64,000 bases of DNA, taken from assembly GCF_002845985.1 (NCBI RefSeq), contig NZ_PDFK01000005.1, positions 62,001 through 126,000 of the forward strand, written 5' to 3'. The position numbers were made by a program, and so were the translations under genes. This document shows positions 54,443 to 62,574 of this stretch, in pieces. Each line of letters starts with the position of its first letter. The stretch's first letter is position 1. This DNA comes from Lysinibacillus fusiformis (GTDB lineage Bacteria > Bacillota > Bacilli > Bacillales_A > Planococcaceae). The notes below the pieces were generated by a model. It searched no databases. It worked only from the letters and a program-made list of their open reading frames with translations, and was not told where the DNA came from.

Positions 54443-55078
54443 ATGACGAAATTAATGAAATACCCAAGAAGCTTTCATTTACCCTGGAGCAGGGGCTATA
54501 CCCATGATGATAAAGTTGCTAAAAATGTGAATCATTTTATAGGAAAAGAAGTGGTGGTCACTGAAAAACTAGATGGGGAAGGCACTACGCTTTACAAAGA
54601 CTATATGCATGCCAGAAGCATCCATTCAGCCAATCATCCTTCTAGACATTGGATAAAAACATTTCATGCAAGTTTTGCGTATCGAATTCCTAATGATTGG
54701 CGCTTATGTGGAGAAAATATGTATGCGAAGCATTCCATTTATTATCAAGCCTTAACAAGTTATTTTTATTTATTTAGTATTTGGAATGAAGATAATATTT
54801 GTTTAAGTTGGGATGAAACGGTCGCTTTTGCAGCTGAGTTAGGTATTGAAACAGTACCCGTTTTATATCGGGGTATTTTTGATGAAGAACAAATAAAACG
54901 GACATTTACTGGTAAATCCATTTTTGATGGTGAACAAGAGGGGTATGTGATTAGAAACGCTGCCTCATTCCATTATGATGATTTTCGCTATAATTTAGGG
55001 AAATTTGTGAGACCGCAACATGTTCAAACAAGCGATCATTGGCTACAGGAAGAAATGATTCCAAATGGCTTAAAATAA
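54443..55078 (+). CDS. Minimal RNA ligase (Rnl-family nucleotidyltransferase)
   Basis: 211 residues. All nucleotidyltransferase motifs are present: I EKLDGEG (Lys42 is the AMP acceptor), Ia HARSIHS, III LCGENMYAKHSIYY, IIIa FYLFSIW, IV EGYVIR and V GKFVRP (Lys187). No OB or other extra domain is attached, so it is a core adenylyltransferase ligase like the small single-domain Rnl types. It should seal 5'-phosphate and 3'-OH RNA ends prepared by the kinase-HD protein. RBS GGAAAGGAAGTGG. A tRNA-like RNA and a terminator follow. Confidence 0.9.
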   Translation: MTKLMKYPRSFHLPWSRGYTHDDKVAKNVNHFIGKEVVVTEKLDGEGTTLYKDYMHARSIHSANHPSRHWIKTFHASFAYRIPNDWRLCGENMYAKHSIYYQALTSYFYLFSIWNEDNICLSWDETVAFAAELGIETVPVLYRGIFDEEQIKRTFTGKSIFDGEQEGYVIRNAASFHYDDFRYNLGKFVRPQHVQTSDHWLQEEMIPNGLK

Positions 55079-55172
55079 AATGGATCTAACAAAATTACTT
55101 TGATTAAAGATTAAATAAAAAGGACTGAGAAAAATGTAATACTAAATCAATTACTCCAAAAATATATAATAT

Positions 55173-55240
55173 GAGGAAGTGTGCAAGGAATGCATATCCC
55201 TTTTGAAAAGGGCTTACAGGTTCGATTCCTGTCATCCTCA
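55173..55240 (+). ncRNA. tRNA-like RNA in the RNA-repair operon
   Basis: 68 nt fold as a tRNA. The acceptor stem is GAGGAAG (55173-55179) with CATCCTC (55233-55239), one A-A mismatch at 6-67. U8-G9 follow, then a D-stem TGCA/TGCA with a five-base loop AGGAA. The anticodon stem is CCCT/AGGG with an open T-C pair, and the loop UUUGAAA (55202-55208) has U33 and anticodon UGA (Ser, UCA codon). The variable loop is only TT. The T-arm ACAGG-TTCGATT-CCTGT is perfect. The discriminator is A; no CCA is encoded. It lacks the long variable arm of real tRNA-Ser. It lies 94 bp after the ligase stop and before the terminator. Confidence 0.7.
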
Positions 55241-55255
55241 CGCAAAGGTAAATAA

Positions 55256-55294
55256 AAATGAACTCTCATTTCTACACGAGAGTTCATTTTTTTT
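55256..55294. terminator. Terminator of the RNA-repair operon (bidirectional)
   Basis: A perfect 12-bp stem (55256-55267 with 55278-55289) with T and A runs on the two sides. It also ends the convergent CofE-like gene. Confidence 0.85.
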
Positions 55295-56483
55295 ATTTAG
55301 TATAGTTATCGAAGTAACCTTGAATATAAATCATAGGTGTTCCTTTGTCACCTGAGCCAGATGTTAGATCAGATAGCGAACCGATTAGGTCTGTTAAGCG
55401 ACGAGGTGTTGTTCCTTGTGCAGCCATTTGACCCGTTAAATCTTCATCTTTATTTTGAATGTATTCAGAAATAGCGGCTTTTAATTCTTCACCTCGAAGG
55501 TTAGCAAAGTCGTTATCTGCTAAGTATTTCAATTTAACCTCGTTTGGTGTTCCATGCAATCCAGCCGTAAACGCTGGTGAAACAACAGGGTCTGCAAGCT
55601 CCCAAATTTTACCCACTGGATCTTTAAATGCACCGTCACCATAAATCATGACTTCTACCGTTTTGCCTGTTGCCTCTTTAATTTTTGCTTGGATTCCATC
55701 AACAATTGGCTGACAAGTATGGGGGAATAGTTTTACACTATCCTCTGTCGCTTTGTTAGAGCCAAGAAGACCATATTCTGCATTGAAGCCAGACCCATTA
55801 ATAGACTCAGCTAAAATATTATCAAGGCTGTAAACTTTTTCAGCACCATTTGCTGTTAAAATGCGCTTTGTACGGAAGCGTGTATGAATATCACATGTTA
55901 ATACACTCTTTGTATAATTTAAAATTGTTTTTGGGTTATTAGAGAAGATGACTTCACATTTAGCGCCTTCTGCTTCAATTAACTCTTTATAGTATTCGAT
56001 ATAATCTACACCCGTGAATGTATGTTTTTGGTAGCCAAAATGTTCACGGAATTCAACCTCATTTAATGTATCTGTCCAAGGGTTAATGCCTTTTACATCT
56101 AACTCATCAATATCTACAAGGTGATTACCTACTTCATCGGATGGGTAGCTTAGCATTAGTACAACCTTTTTAACACCTTTGGCAATACCACGTAAACAGT
56201 TGGCAAAGCGGTTTCGACTTAAAATCGGGAAAATAACGCCGACAGTATCATCGCCGAACTTAGCTGCCACATCTACAGCGATATCATCTATTGATGCATA
56301 GTTACCTTGTGCACGTGCTACAACAGATTCAGTTACTGTGACAATATCACGATCCTCGATTGCATAGCCTTCAATTGTCGCAGCATTTAACACTGTATCT
56401 ACAACGATTTGTTCAATATTATCGCCTTCGTTAATAATAGGACCACGAAGACCTCTTACAACTGTACCGATTACACGTTCCAA
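55293..56483 (-). CDS. CofE-like (coenzyme F420-0:L-glutamate ligase family) protein
   Basis: 396 residues from the TTG at 56483, preceded by AGGAG at eight bases. The N-terminus GTVVRGLRGPIINEGDNIEQIV and DRDIVTVTESVVARAQGNYAS match the F420:gamma-glutamyl ligase fold. MIYGDGAFKDPVGKIWELADPVVSPAF is a further distinctive block. The protein is longer than canonical archaeal CofE. No other F420 gene lies in the window, and Firmicutes of this type are not known to make F420. It probably adds glutamate to another acceptor; function uncertain. Divergent from a LysR gene. Confidence 0.75.
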   Translation of the reverse strand: MERVIGTVVRGLRGPIINEGDNIEQIVVDTVLNAATIEGYAIEDRDIVTVTESVVARAQGNYASIDDIAVDVAAKFGDDTVGVIFPILSRNRFANCLRGIAKGVKKVVLMLSYPSDEVGNHLVDIDELDVKGINPWTDTLNEVEFREHFGYQKHTFTGVDYIEYYKELIEAEGAKCEVIFSNNPKTILNYTKSVLTCDIHTRFRTKRILTANGAEKVYSLDNILAESINGSGFNAEYGLLGSNKATEDSVKLFPHTCQPIVDGIQAKIKEATGKTVEVMIYGDGAFKDPVGKIWELADPVVSPAFTAGLHGTPNEVKLKYLADNDFANLRGEELKAAISEYIQNKDEDLTGQMAAQGTTPRRLTDLIGSLSDLTSGSGDKGTPMIYIQGYFDNYTK

Positions 56484-56605
56484 CTTAATCTCTCCTCATT
56501 CTATCAATCGTAAAGTGAAATAAAATCCATATGATTTTACTATACGCTCCAGTAATGATATAAGTAAAATTAATAGTTCATATAATAGCTATAAGAGGTG
56601 CTTAT

Positions 56606-57523
56606 ATGATAGGGAAATTAGATTTATATCGTATTTTTAGTGTTGTAGCAAAAAATAATAGCTTTTCGAGTGCGGCTAAGGATTTATATATGACACAGCC
56701 TGCTGTTAGTCAGGCAATGATGCAATTGGAGAAGGAGCTTGGAACACGTCTTTTTAATCGAACTCCAAAAGGTGTGACGCTGACAACAGAGGGTAGTCTT
56801 CTCTTTGAATATACGAATTCAGCTTTAGGGCTTTTAGATGCTGGTGAAGAAAAGTTGCTAGAGTTTAAAAATTTAACAACAGGGCAATTAAAACTAGGAG
56901 TAGGGGATACCATTTCACGCTTCTTTTTAATGCCTTATTTAGAAGCATTCCATACAATGTATCCGAATATCAAATTACAAATGTTGAATGGTACAACATC
57001 TGAAATATGTAATTTTATTAAATCGGGTGAGGTCGATATCGGATTTTGCAATTTTCCAATAGAGGATTCAACATTACAGTTAACCGTATGCACGAATATT
57101 CAAGATATCTTCGTGTGTGGGGAGAAATACAAGACACTTGCGTCTAAAAGTTTAAGCTATGAGGATCTTTTGAAATTTCCACTTATCTTTCTAGAGAAAA
57201 AATCGAATTCACGAAAGTATGTGGAAGACTATCTCTTTGCAAGAGGTATCCATATTGAACCCGAATTTGAGCTAGGTTCACATGATTTGGTGTTAGAGTT
57301 TGCTCGTAGTAATCTCGGTATTGCGTGTGTAACCAAGGAATTTTCAAAGGACTATCTCCAGCGAGGTCTTCTCTATGAATTAACCTTAATGGAAAGTATT
57401 CCAACAAGGAGTATTGGTATGTGTTATTTGAAAACAGTACCTCTTTCTAGAGCAGCGACAAAATTTGTGGAAATCATTGAAACTAAGCGTTTGAATACGA
57501 GAAGAACCATAAAGAAAGCTTAG
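56606..57523 (+). CDS. LysR-family transcriptional regulator
   Basis: 305 residues. An N-terminal winged helix (LDLYRIFSVVAKNNSFSSAAKDLYMTQPAVSQAMMQLEKELGTRLFNRTPKGVTLTTEG) and a periplasmic-binding-like effector domain (about 90-295). RBS GAGGTG. It is divergent from the CofE-like gene, with 122 bp between. The spacer contains ATAG...CTAT half-sites as expected for a LysR site, so it may control that gene. Effector unknown. Confidence 0.9.
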   Translation: MIGKLDLYRIFSVVAKNNSFSSAAKDLYMTQPAVSQAMMQLEKELGTRLFNRTPKGVTLTTEGSLLFEYTNSALGLLDAGEEKLLEFKNLTTGQLKLGVGDTISRFFLMPYLEAFHTMYPNIKLQMLNGTTSEICNFIKSGEVDIGFCNFPIEDSTLQLTVCTNIQDIFVCGEKYKTLASKSLSYEDLLKFPLIFLEKKSNSRKYVEDYLFARGIHIEPEFELGSHDLVLEFARSNLGIACVTKEFSKDYLQRGLLYELTLMESIPTRSIGMCYLKTVPLSRAATKFVEIIETKRLNTRRTIKKA

Positions 57524-57553
57524 CGACGAGAAAAAGTCAGCTAAGCTTTCTTT
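57511..57553. terminator. Bidirectional terminator between two LysR genes
   Basis: A perfect 14-bp stem (57511-57524 with 57540-57553). It contains both stop codons. Confidence 0.85.
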
Positions 57554-58422
57554 ATTAATATATCTATGAGTATGTCGACATTGCGCTTATTTTTCATCGT
57601 TGGTGAGCAAAGATAAGAAAATGTCCGCAGAAAATGCTGTCCTTCAAGGGGCAAAATGGTCATATCTTCATTTTTTAATTCACGTTCAATAACACAAGCG
57701 GATAGTAAGGAAAGACCAAGTCCCTGCATAACGCTCTCTTTGACCCCCTGATTACTACTAATCGTCAAAAGTGATTGGATTTGTAGACCGTTAGCTCTGA
57801 ATAAATGATCTAAATAATAACGTGTCCCAGAGCCTTCTTCACGGGCAACCCAGTTTTGCTGTTGAAGTTTATCAGGGGTAATGGGTTGTTGCTTTGTCAG
57901 TGGATGATTACTGGCACTGACAATAAATAGTTCATCCTGCATAAATGGCTTAATTACCAGTTCATTATCCTGTGCTTGCCCTTCTATCAGACCAATATCA
58001 ACTTGCAATAATTTTGTATATTGAATGATTTCTTTTGTATTGCCAATAATAATTTGAAGCTCAAGTTGTGGGAACTGTTGCTGCAAGCTTGCTATGATGG
58101 GGGGCAATATATATTCGCCAATCGTAAAGCTTGCTCCAATGACTAATGTACCTTGTACCTCTTGATGATAGGCCGCAATATCCTCTTTCGCCGCTTCAGT
58201 TATAGCCATGATTTGCTTCCCTCGTTTATAAAGAATTTCGCCAGTTGGTGTAATTTGTACGGATTTTGGTGAACGAATAAACAAGGTTGTTTGTAATTCT
58301 TGCTCTAGGTTTTTAATGTGTAAGCTAACACTTGGCTGTGAAATATGAAGTATTTCAGAGGTTTTCGTAAAATTATTGACCTCAACTAGTGTGACGAACG
58401 TTTTTAAAGCTTCGTATTGCAT
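57541..58422 (-). CDS. LysR-family regulator (CysL-like), divergent from the YeiH exporter gene
   Basis: 293 residues from the ATG at 58422, preceded by GAGGTGAA. The winged helix is ALKTFVTLVEVNNFTKTSEILHISQPSVSLHIKNLEQELQTTLFIRSPKSVQITPTG. The effector domain includes WVAREEGSGTRYYLDHLF, as in CysB/CysL regulators of sulfur use. Divergence from a YeiH gene is a frequent pairing, so it probably activates that exporter in response to a sulfur compound; inferred from context. Confidence 0.88.
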   Translation of the reverse strand: MQYEALKTFVTLVEVNNFTKTSEILHISQPSVSLHIKNLEQELQTTLFIRSPKSVQITPTGEILYKRGKQIMAITEAAKEDIAAYHQEVQGTLVIGASFTIGEYILPPIIASLQQQFPQLELQIIIGNTKEIIQYTKLLQVDIGLIEGQAQDNELVIKPFMQDELFIVSASNHPLTKQQPITPDKLQQQNWVAREEGSGTRYYLDHLFRANGLQIQSLLTISSNQGVKESVMQGLGLSLLSACVIERELKNEDMTILPLEGQHFLRTFSYLCSPTMKNKRNVDILIDILIKKA

Positions 58423-58526
58423 AGTTTCACCTCTATTATTAGAAATGTTAATGATAATGATTATATATATGTATTTTACTAATAGTTCGCTTTTTATTAA
58501 AGTAATAATCAACAAGGGAGAAAGAA

Positions 58527-59555
58527 GTGAACAACATGGTTAATAGACAGAATAAAGTGAAATCCACCCTTAATCCTAATTTCTTGAAGGGAGTATTGTT
58601 AACACTCCTTATTGCTTTAGTAGCGAAATATATTGCCACATTTCCTTTCTTTTCAATATTAGGTCAGTTGGTTATTGCCATTATATTAGGAATGGCTTGG
58701 AGAGCAGCTTTTAAAGTACAAGATTCATGGCAAGTGGGTATTGCCTTCTCTAGTAAGAAGCTATTACGGCTTGGCATTATTTTATTGGGCATGCGCTTAA
58801 ATTTGGCAGACATTTATCATGCAGGGGCAAATGTTTTTTTGATTGCAGTCATTAATTTAGTATTTGCTTTACTAGTTGTGTACGGATTAACAAAAATGTT
58901 TAAAGTGGAACAGAAGCTAGGGATATTAACGGCTTGTGGGACAGCAATTTGTGGGGCTGCTGCTGTAGTGGCAATCGCACCTCAAATAAAAGCAAATGAA
59001 AAAGAAACGGCAGTAGGGGCAGCAATTGTTGCCTTATTAGGGACTATATTTACGCTTATTTATACGGTTATCTATTCCATCATCGACTTAACGCCAACAG
59101 AGTACGGTATTTTTGCAGGTGGTACATTACATGAAATTGCCCATGTTATTGCAGCAGCGTCTGCTGGTGGAAATGAAGCCATTGATATAGCGGTTATTGT
59201 GAAATTAACACGTGTTGCCCTACTTGTACCAGTAGCAATTATGATCGGTATTTTCTATCGAAGAATAGACAAAAATAAAGAGAAAAAGGCATTTTCCTTC
59301 TCCATCATTCCGTGGTTTATTTTAGGGTTTTTAGCGATGAGTGCTATTAATTCATTGGGGATTATACCAGCTAATGTAGCACAAGCATTTGTCAATATTG
59401 CGTATATTTTAATCGCTATGGCCATGGCTGGCCTTGGGTTAAATGTGGAGATTAAAACCTTTAAGGAGCTTGGTGTAAAGGCATTTATTGCTGGTTTAAT
59501 TGGCTCTGTTTGTTTATCCGTTTTGGGTTATATACTAGTCATTATTTTATCTTAA
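58527..59555 (+). CDS. YeiH-family (UPF0324) putative sulfate exporter
   Basis: 342 residues, about 10 membrane helices. The start is GTG at 58527, preceded by AGGGAG at six bases. Family hallmarks: [73 protein letters not shown], and [18 protein letters not shown]. Members have been proposed to export sulfate or sulfonates. The CysL-like regulator across the divergent promoter region supports a sulfur role. Terminator at 59563. Confidence 0.9.
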   Translation: MNNMVNRQNKVKSTLNPNFLKGVLLTLLIALVAKYIATFPFFSILGQLVIAIILGMAWRAAFKVQDSWQVGIAFSSKKLLRLGIILLGMRLNLADIYHAGANVFLIAVINLVFALLVVYGLTKMFKVEQKLGILTACGTAICGAAAVVAIAPQIKANEKETAVGAAIVALLGTIFTLIYTVIYSIIDLTPTEYGIFAGGTLHEIAHVIAAASAGGNEAIDIAVIVKLTRVALLVPVAIMIGIFYRRIDKNKEKKAFSFSIIPWFILGFLAMSAINSLGIIPANVAQAFVNIAYILIAMAMAGLGLNVEIKTFKELGVKAFIAGLIGSVCLSVLGYILVIILS

Positions 59556-59562
59556 AAAAAGA

Positions 59563-59596
59563 CCCTGCATAGTCGTTCAACATGCAGGGCTTTTTA
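59563..59596 (+). terminator. Terminator of the YeiH-family gene
   Basis: CCCTGCAT (59563-59570) pairs with ATGCAGGG (59582-59589), followed by CTTTTT. Confidence 0.8.
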
Positions 59597-59640
59597 GATA
59601 GAATCAGAAGATAATGTATAAATAATTTAATTGTCGTTCA

Positions 59641-59973
59641 TTAACGTAAAGCTTCGATGGAAGATGCTAATTCAGCCACCACAATTTTGCTGCCAATCAT
59701 TGGGCTGTCCGCTTTTTCTCCCTCAGAACCCGAACTTGGACGCTGATGGGCTGCTGCGAATGCATCGCTATTACGCCATGCTTGGAAATGCTCTTTGGAT
59801 TCCCAATACATATTAACACTCATCTCGTCATAAGTAGGATCGTCGGTCGAAATTAACACCTCTACTTTATGGAAGCCTTCAAATTGTTGTAGTGGACCTG
59901 GCTTTGTAAAGTTAGGTGCCATTTTCGCAGCAAAACCAGGTTTCACTTGAATACGATTAGTTACAATAATCAT
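59641..59973 (-). CDS. Heme-degrading monooxygenase (IsdG/HmoA family)
   Basis: 110 residues, the usual size. The catalytic triad Asn6 (IIVTN), Trp66 (EHFQAW) and His76 (AFAAAHQRP) is in the positions known for IsdG/IsdI. It cleaves heme to release iron, using oxygen and reductant, in the cytoplasm. RBS AAGGGGGG at seven bases. A GATAAT-rich inverted repeat 44 bp upstream of the start codon (60017-60049) is a probable Fur site, so expression should rise in low iron. Monocistronic. Confidence 0.92.
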   Translation of the reverse strand: MIIVTNRIQVKPGFAAKMAPNFTKPGPLQQFEGFHKVEVLISTDDPTYDEMSVNMYWESKEHFQAWRNSDAFAAAHQRPSSGSEGEKADSPMIGSKIVVAELASSIEALR

Positions 59974-60016
59974 GCTTTTACCCCCCTTAATTTCATTTAC
60001 TTAAATTTTGAATGAA

Positions 60017-60049
60017 TTATCATTGATTATCATTCGCAATCAATGATAA
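60017..60049. promoter_or_regulatory. Candidate Fur-regulated operator of the heme monooxygenase gene
   Basis: A perfect inverted repeat with 12-bp arms TTATCATTGATT (60017-60028) and AATCAATGATAA (60038-60049) around nine bases. It contains several GATAAT-type hexamers, as in Fur boxes. Confidence 0.55.
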
Positions 60050-60112
60050 GTGGCTTAGGAAGACATTGTCAATAGATGCCCCTCTATATATTATCTCATA
60101 GCAGTTTATGGG

Positions 60113-60157
60113 CTGTATATAGGCTGACATTTAACTGACATAATCTGGTGCTATAAT
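60113..60157 (+). promoter_or_regulatory. OmpR-type direct repeats and extended -10 promoter of the two-component operon
   Basis: CTGACAT occurs at 60124-60130 and 60135-60141 (11-bp period), with a weaker CTGTATA in the same phase at 60113. Ten bases later comes TGCTATAAT (extended -10, 60149-60157). The repeats replace the -35 box. This geometry is shared with 62418-62451. Confidence 0.65.
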
Positions 60158-60193
60158 GAATGTAAGAGCGAACTAGTATCGAGGTGAATGCCT

Positions 60194-60880
60194 ATGGCAA
60201 ATATTTTAGTAGTAGAAGATGAATATGCAATAAGTCAGGTGTTAAAGGTATATTTACAAAAAGTGGGTTATGATGTGACACAATGTTTCAAGGGTGGTGA
60301 AGCCTTGGACATGTTTCGGGAAATACAGCCAGACCTAGTGTTACTAGATATTATGTTGCCAGAGAAAAACGGCTGGTCCATTTTAAAGGAAATTAGAGAG
60401 CTAAGTACTTGCCCTGTTATTATGTTGACAGCATTAGGTGAAGTAAACTACCGCTTAGAAGGGTTTGACCATGGGGCAGACGATTATATTGCTAAGCCTT
60501 TTATTGCAGATGAAGTTGTTGCAAGGGTGAGGGCTGTTTTAAGACGTGCTGAAGGAAGCACAGATTCATCCGTTATAAAACGTTATGGTTCTTTAACCAT
60601 TGATAGTAAAGCACATAGGGTATTTCTTGGTGAAGAAGAGATTGTATTAACGCCAAGAGATTTATCGGTGCTTATGTTTTTAGCAGACCATCCCAATCAA
60701 ACATTTACCCGTGATCAGCTCATAGATCAAGTTTGGGGTTGGGAGTATGAAGGTAGTGATCGAGCAGTAGATTTAGCTATAAAGAGGCTTAGAAGGGCAT
60801 TAAAGGAATGGGATGGGGCAGAAGGAGAAATAAAGACACTACGTGGATTGGGGTATCAGCTAAGTGTTCAAAAAAAATAA
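60194..60880 (+). CDS. OmpR/PhoB-family response regulator
   Basis: 228 residues from the ATG at 60194, preceded by GAGGTG at seven bases. A receiver (1-120) with acidic pocket VVEDE, phospho-acceptor Asp52 (LVLLDIMLPEKNGW) and YIAKPF. A C-terminal winged-helix domain (about 130-225; LTPRDLSVLMFLADHPNQTFTRDQLIDQVWGWEYEGSDRAVDLAIKRLRRAL). The next gene, its kinase, overlaps its end by 17 bp. Direct repeats of OmpR type before its own promoter imply autoregulation. Confidence 0.94.
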   Translation: MANILVVEDEYAISQVLKVYLQKVGYDVTQCFKGGEALDMFREIQPDLVLLDIMLPEKNGWSILKEIRELSTCPVIMLTALGEVNYRLEGFDHGADDYIAKPFIADEVVARVRAVLRRAEGSTDSSVIKRYGSLTIDSKAHRVFLGEEEIVLTPRDLSVLMFLADHPNQTFTRDQLIDQVWGWEYEGSDRAVDLAIKRLRRALKEWDGAEGEIKTLRGLGYQLSVQKK

Positions 60881-62279
60881 GCGAATATCTTTACTCCAAT
60901 ATTGGACGAGCCGTTATTTATTAACACTTTTTATTGGCTTAGCTATAATTTCCTTCATCTCGGCTGCGTGGATTCGTCATACAACATTTGAAAATCGATT
61001 AGAATTGATGGCGTTTTTAGCAGACGAGACGGTCTATCGTTTAACTGATACAACAAATCCTAATAATGGGCCGATAAATGGTATTCCAGGCTTTATTGGG
61101 GATCGTGAGCGCTTCAATATGAGAGAGATTGATCCGATTTTGTATGTTGTTGACACAGAAGGCAATATACTGACGAGTAACCGCCCTGTGCCTCCTGGCA
61201 GTGCCAAAAATGTGACTGGTTTGTTGGATGGAGAAGAAGGAACGAAGGAAGTAACTGGGGAAAGAGAGCCCGAATATGTGGTTATAAGAAAGATAGAAAA
61301 TAATGATCAGTTATTGGGCTGGGTTCTCGTGATGGAGAAGAAGGTAAATTTAACAAGGGTTAACCAAGCATATGGTCAGCTCGCCTTATTGATTGGAGCA
61401 TTGGCTTTATTAGGCTGGATAGCCATTTACTTTTTATCAAAGCGTTTAGCCCGTCCAATCAAGCAAGTAGCAGAGGCAGCCAAGCATGTCCAGGAAGGTC
61501 ATTATGCTGTTGATTTACCTCAAGATAGTAAAGAAAAAGAGGTCTATGAGCTTGTTACATCCTTTAAAAATATGGCGAGTAAGCTAGAACAACTGGAGAA
61601 AACGCGAACGGAATTATTAGCAGGTGTCACTCATGAGTTGAAAACACCTGTTACCTCGATAAGTGGTCTATTACAAGCTGTAAAAGATGGCGTTGTAACA
61701 GGGCAGGATGCGATAGAGTTCATTGAAATGGCGATGGTTGAAACAACAAAAATGAAAACAATGGTTGGTGATTTACTTGCCTTTAACCACTTTGCTGTGG
61801 ATGCTATCCCCGTGAAGATCGAATCTGTAGATGTTAATCAGTTATTGCGTGATGCAGTGGCTCAGTGGGAAGTCATGCAGGATGATGAGCTTGTAAGTGT
61901 GAATTTGCACTTATTAGATCAACCTGTACTGGTAGAGGCTGATATTGTTCGTATCCAACAAATCATGACAAACCTTTTAACGAATGCCAAACAGGCGATG
62001 GACAAAGGAACAATCACCTTAACGCTGACAGATCAAGGGGATACGTTATCGATGATAGTCAAAGATACAGGGCGCGGTATCCCTCAGGAGGAACAGGCAT
62101 TTATTTTTGAGCGTTTTTATAGAGGAGAAAATAAAAAATATACAGTTCGAGGCTTGGGTTTAGGACTACCACTTAGTAAAATGATGGCACAATCTGTCGG
62201 GGGGGATTTACGATTAATCGAAAGCAAGACCTCTGGTACATCCTTTGAATTAGTATTACAAAAGGCTACTACGCTGTAA
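60864..62279 (+). CDS. Sensor histidine kinase partner of the OmpR-type regulator
   Basis: 471 residues from the GTG at 60864. TM1 (about 15-36), an extracytoplasmic sensor (about 37-165), TM2 (about 168-190), HAMP (to about 242), HisKA with phospho-His near 257 (LLAGVTHELKTPVTSISG), and ATPase boxes NLLTNAKQAMD, DTGRGIPQEEQAFIFERFYRG and GLGLGLPLSKMMAQSVGG. It overlaps the regulator gene, indicating translational coupling. The signal is unknown. A VTC/DUF4956 operon downstream is a likely target. Confidence 0.92.
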   Translation: MFKKNKRISLLQYWTSRYLLTLFIGLAIISFISAAWIRHTTFENRLELMAFLADETVYRLTDTTNPNNGPINGIPGFIGDRERFNMREIDPILYVVDTEGNILTSNRPVPPGSAKNVTGLLDGEEGTKEVTGEREPEYVVIRKIENNDQLLGWVLVMEKKVNLTRVNQAYGQLALLIGALALLGWIAIYFLSKRLARPIKQVAEAAKHVQEGHYAVDLPQDSKEKEVYELVTSFKNMASKLEQLEKTRTELLAGVTHELKTPVTSISGLLQAVKDGVVTGQDAIEFIEMAMVETTKMKTMVGDLLAFNHFAVDAIPVKIESVDVNQLLRDAVAQWEVMQDDELVSVNLHLLDQPVLVEADIVRIQQIMTNLLTNAKQAMDKGTITLTLTDQGDTLSMIVKDTGRGIPQEEQAFIFERFYRGENKKYTVRGLGLGLPLSKMMAQSVGGDLRLIESKTSGTSFELVLQKATTL

Positions 62280-62298
62280 GAGCGTGGTAGCTTTTTTA
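62265..62298 (+). terminator. Terminator of the two-component operon
   Basis: GCTACTACGCT (62265-62275) pairs with AGCGTGGTAGC (62281-62291) and is followed by six T. It overlaps the kinase stop codon. Confidence 0.8.
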
Positions 62299-62417
62299 TG
62301 TTGATGCAGCCAATCATTGTACCGAGAGTAGAGGAAGACGATAGTTATTTTTTTGCATGTCTCATAGAGATGGTGGTGAGCATTGAATTGTAAAAAATAG
62401 TTGAAGAATATGTAAAG

Positions 62418-62451
62418 CCGACATCTGCCTGACACAAAAGCTCTTTATAGT
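62418..62451 (+). promoter_or_regulatory. OmpR-type direct repeats and promoter before the VTC/DUF4956 operon
   Basis: CCGACAT (62418-62424) and CTGACAC (62429-62435) repeat with an 11-bp period. After 10 bp comes TATAGT (62446-62451). Spacing is the same as at the response-regulator promoter. The remaining bases between 62299 and 62574 show no gene. Confidence 0.55.
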
Positions 62452-62574
62452 AAATGGTGTAGACGACGAGTACGAGCCTTATGAAGGTTTTGTCATCTTC
62501 ATGTACTAGTTGGTAAACCATTCAAATGGGAAAGTAGCTGTCAGTATAACACTAAGACAAGGGAGCGTGATGAG

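Noticed and set aside
55165..55170. TATAAT directly before the tRNA-like RNA as its promoter
   Set aside because: Transcription would start about seven bases later, inside the acceptor stem, and there is no -35 box at the right distance; operon read-through is more likely.
55173..55240. Ordinary tRNA-Ser(UGA) gene
   Set aside because: Missing long variable arm, five-base D-loop, acceptor mismatch and no CCA make normal serine decoding improbable.
58453..58471. Fur box between the CysL-like regulator and YeiH genes
   Set aside because: GATAATGATTAT matches the first 12 positions but the second half diverges, and the genes have no iron link; probably A/T-rich chance.
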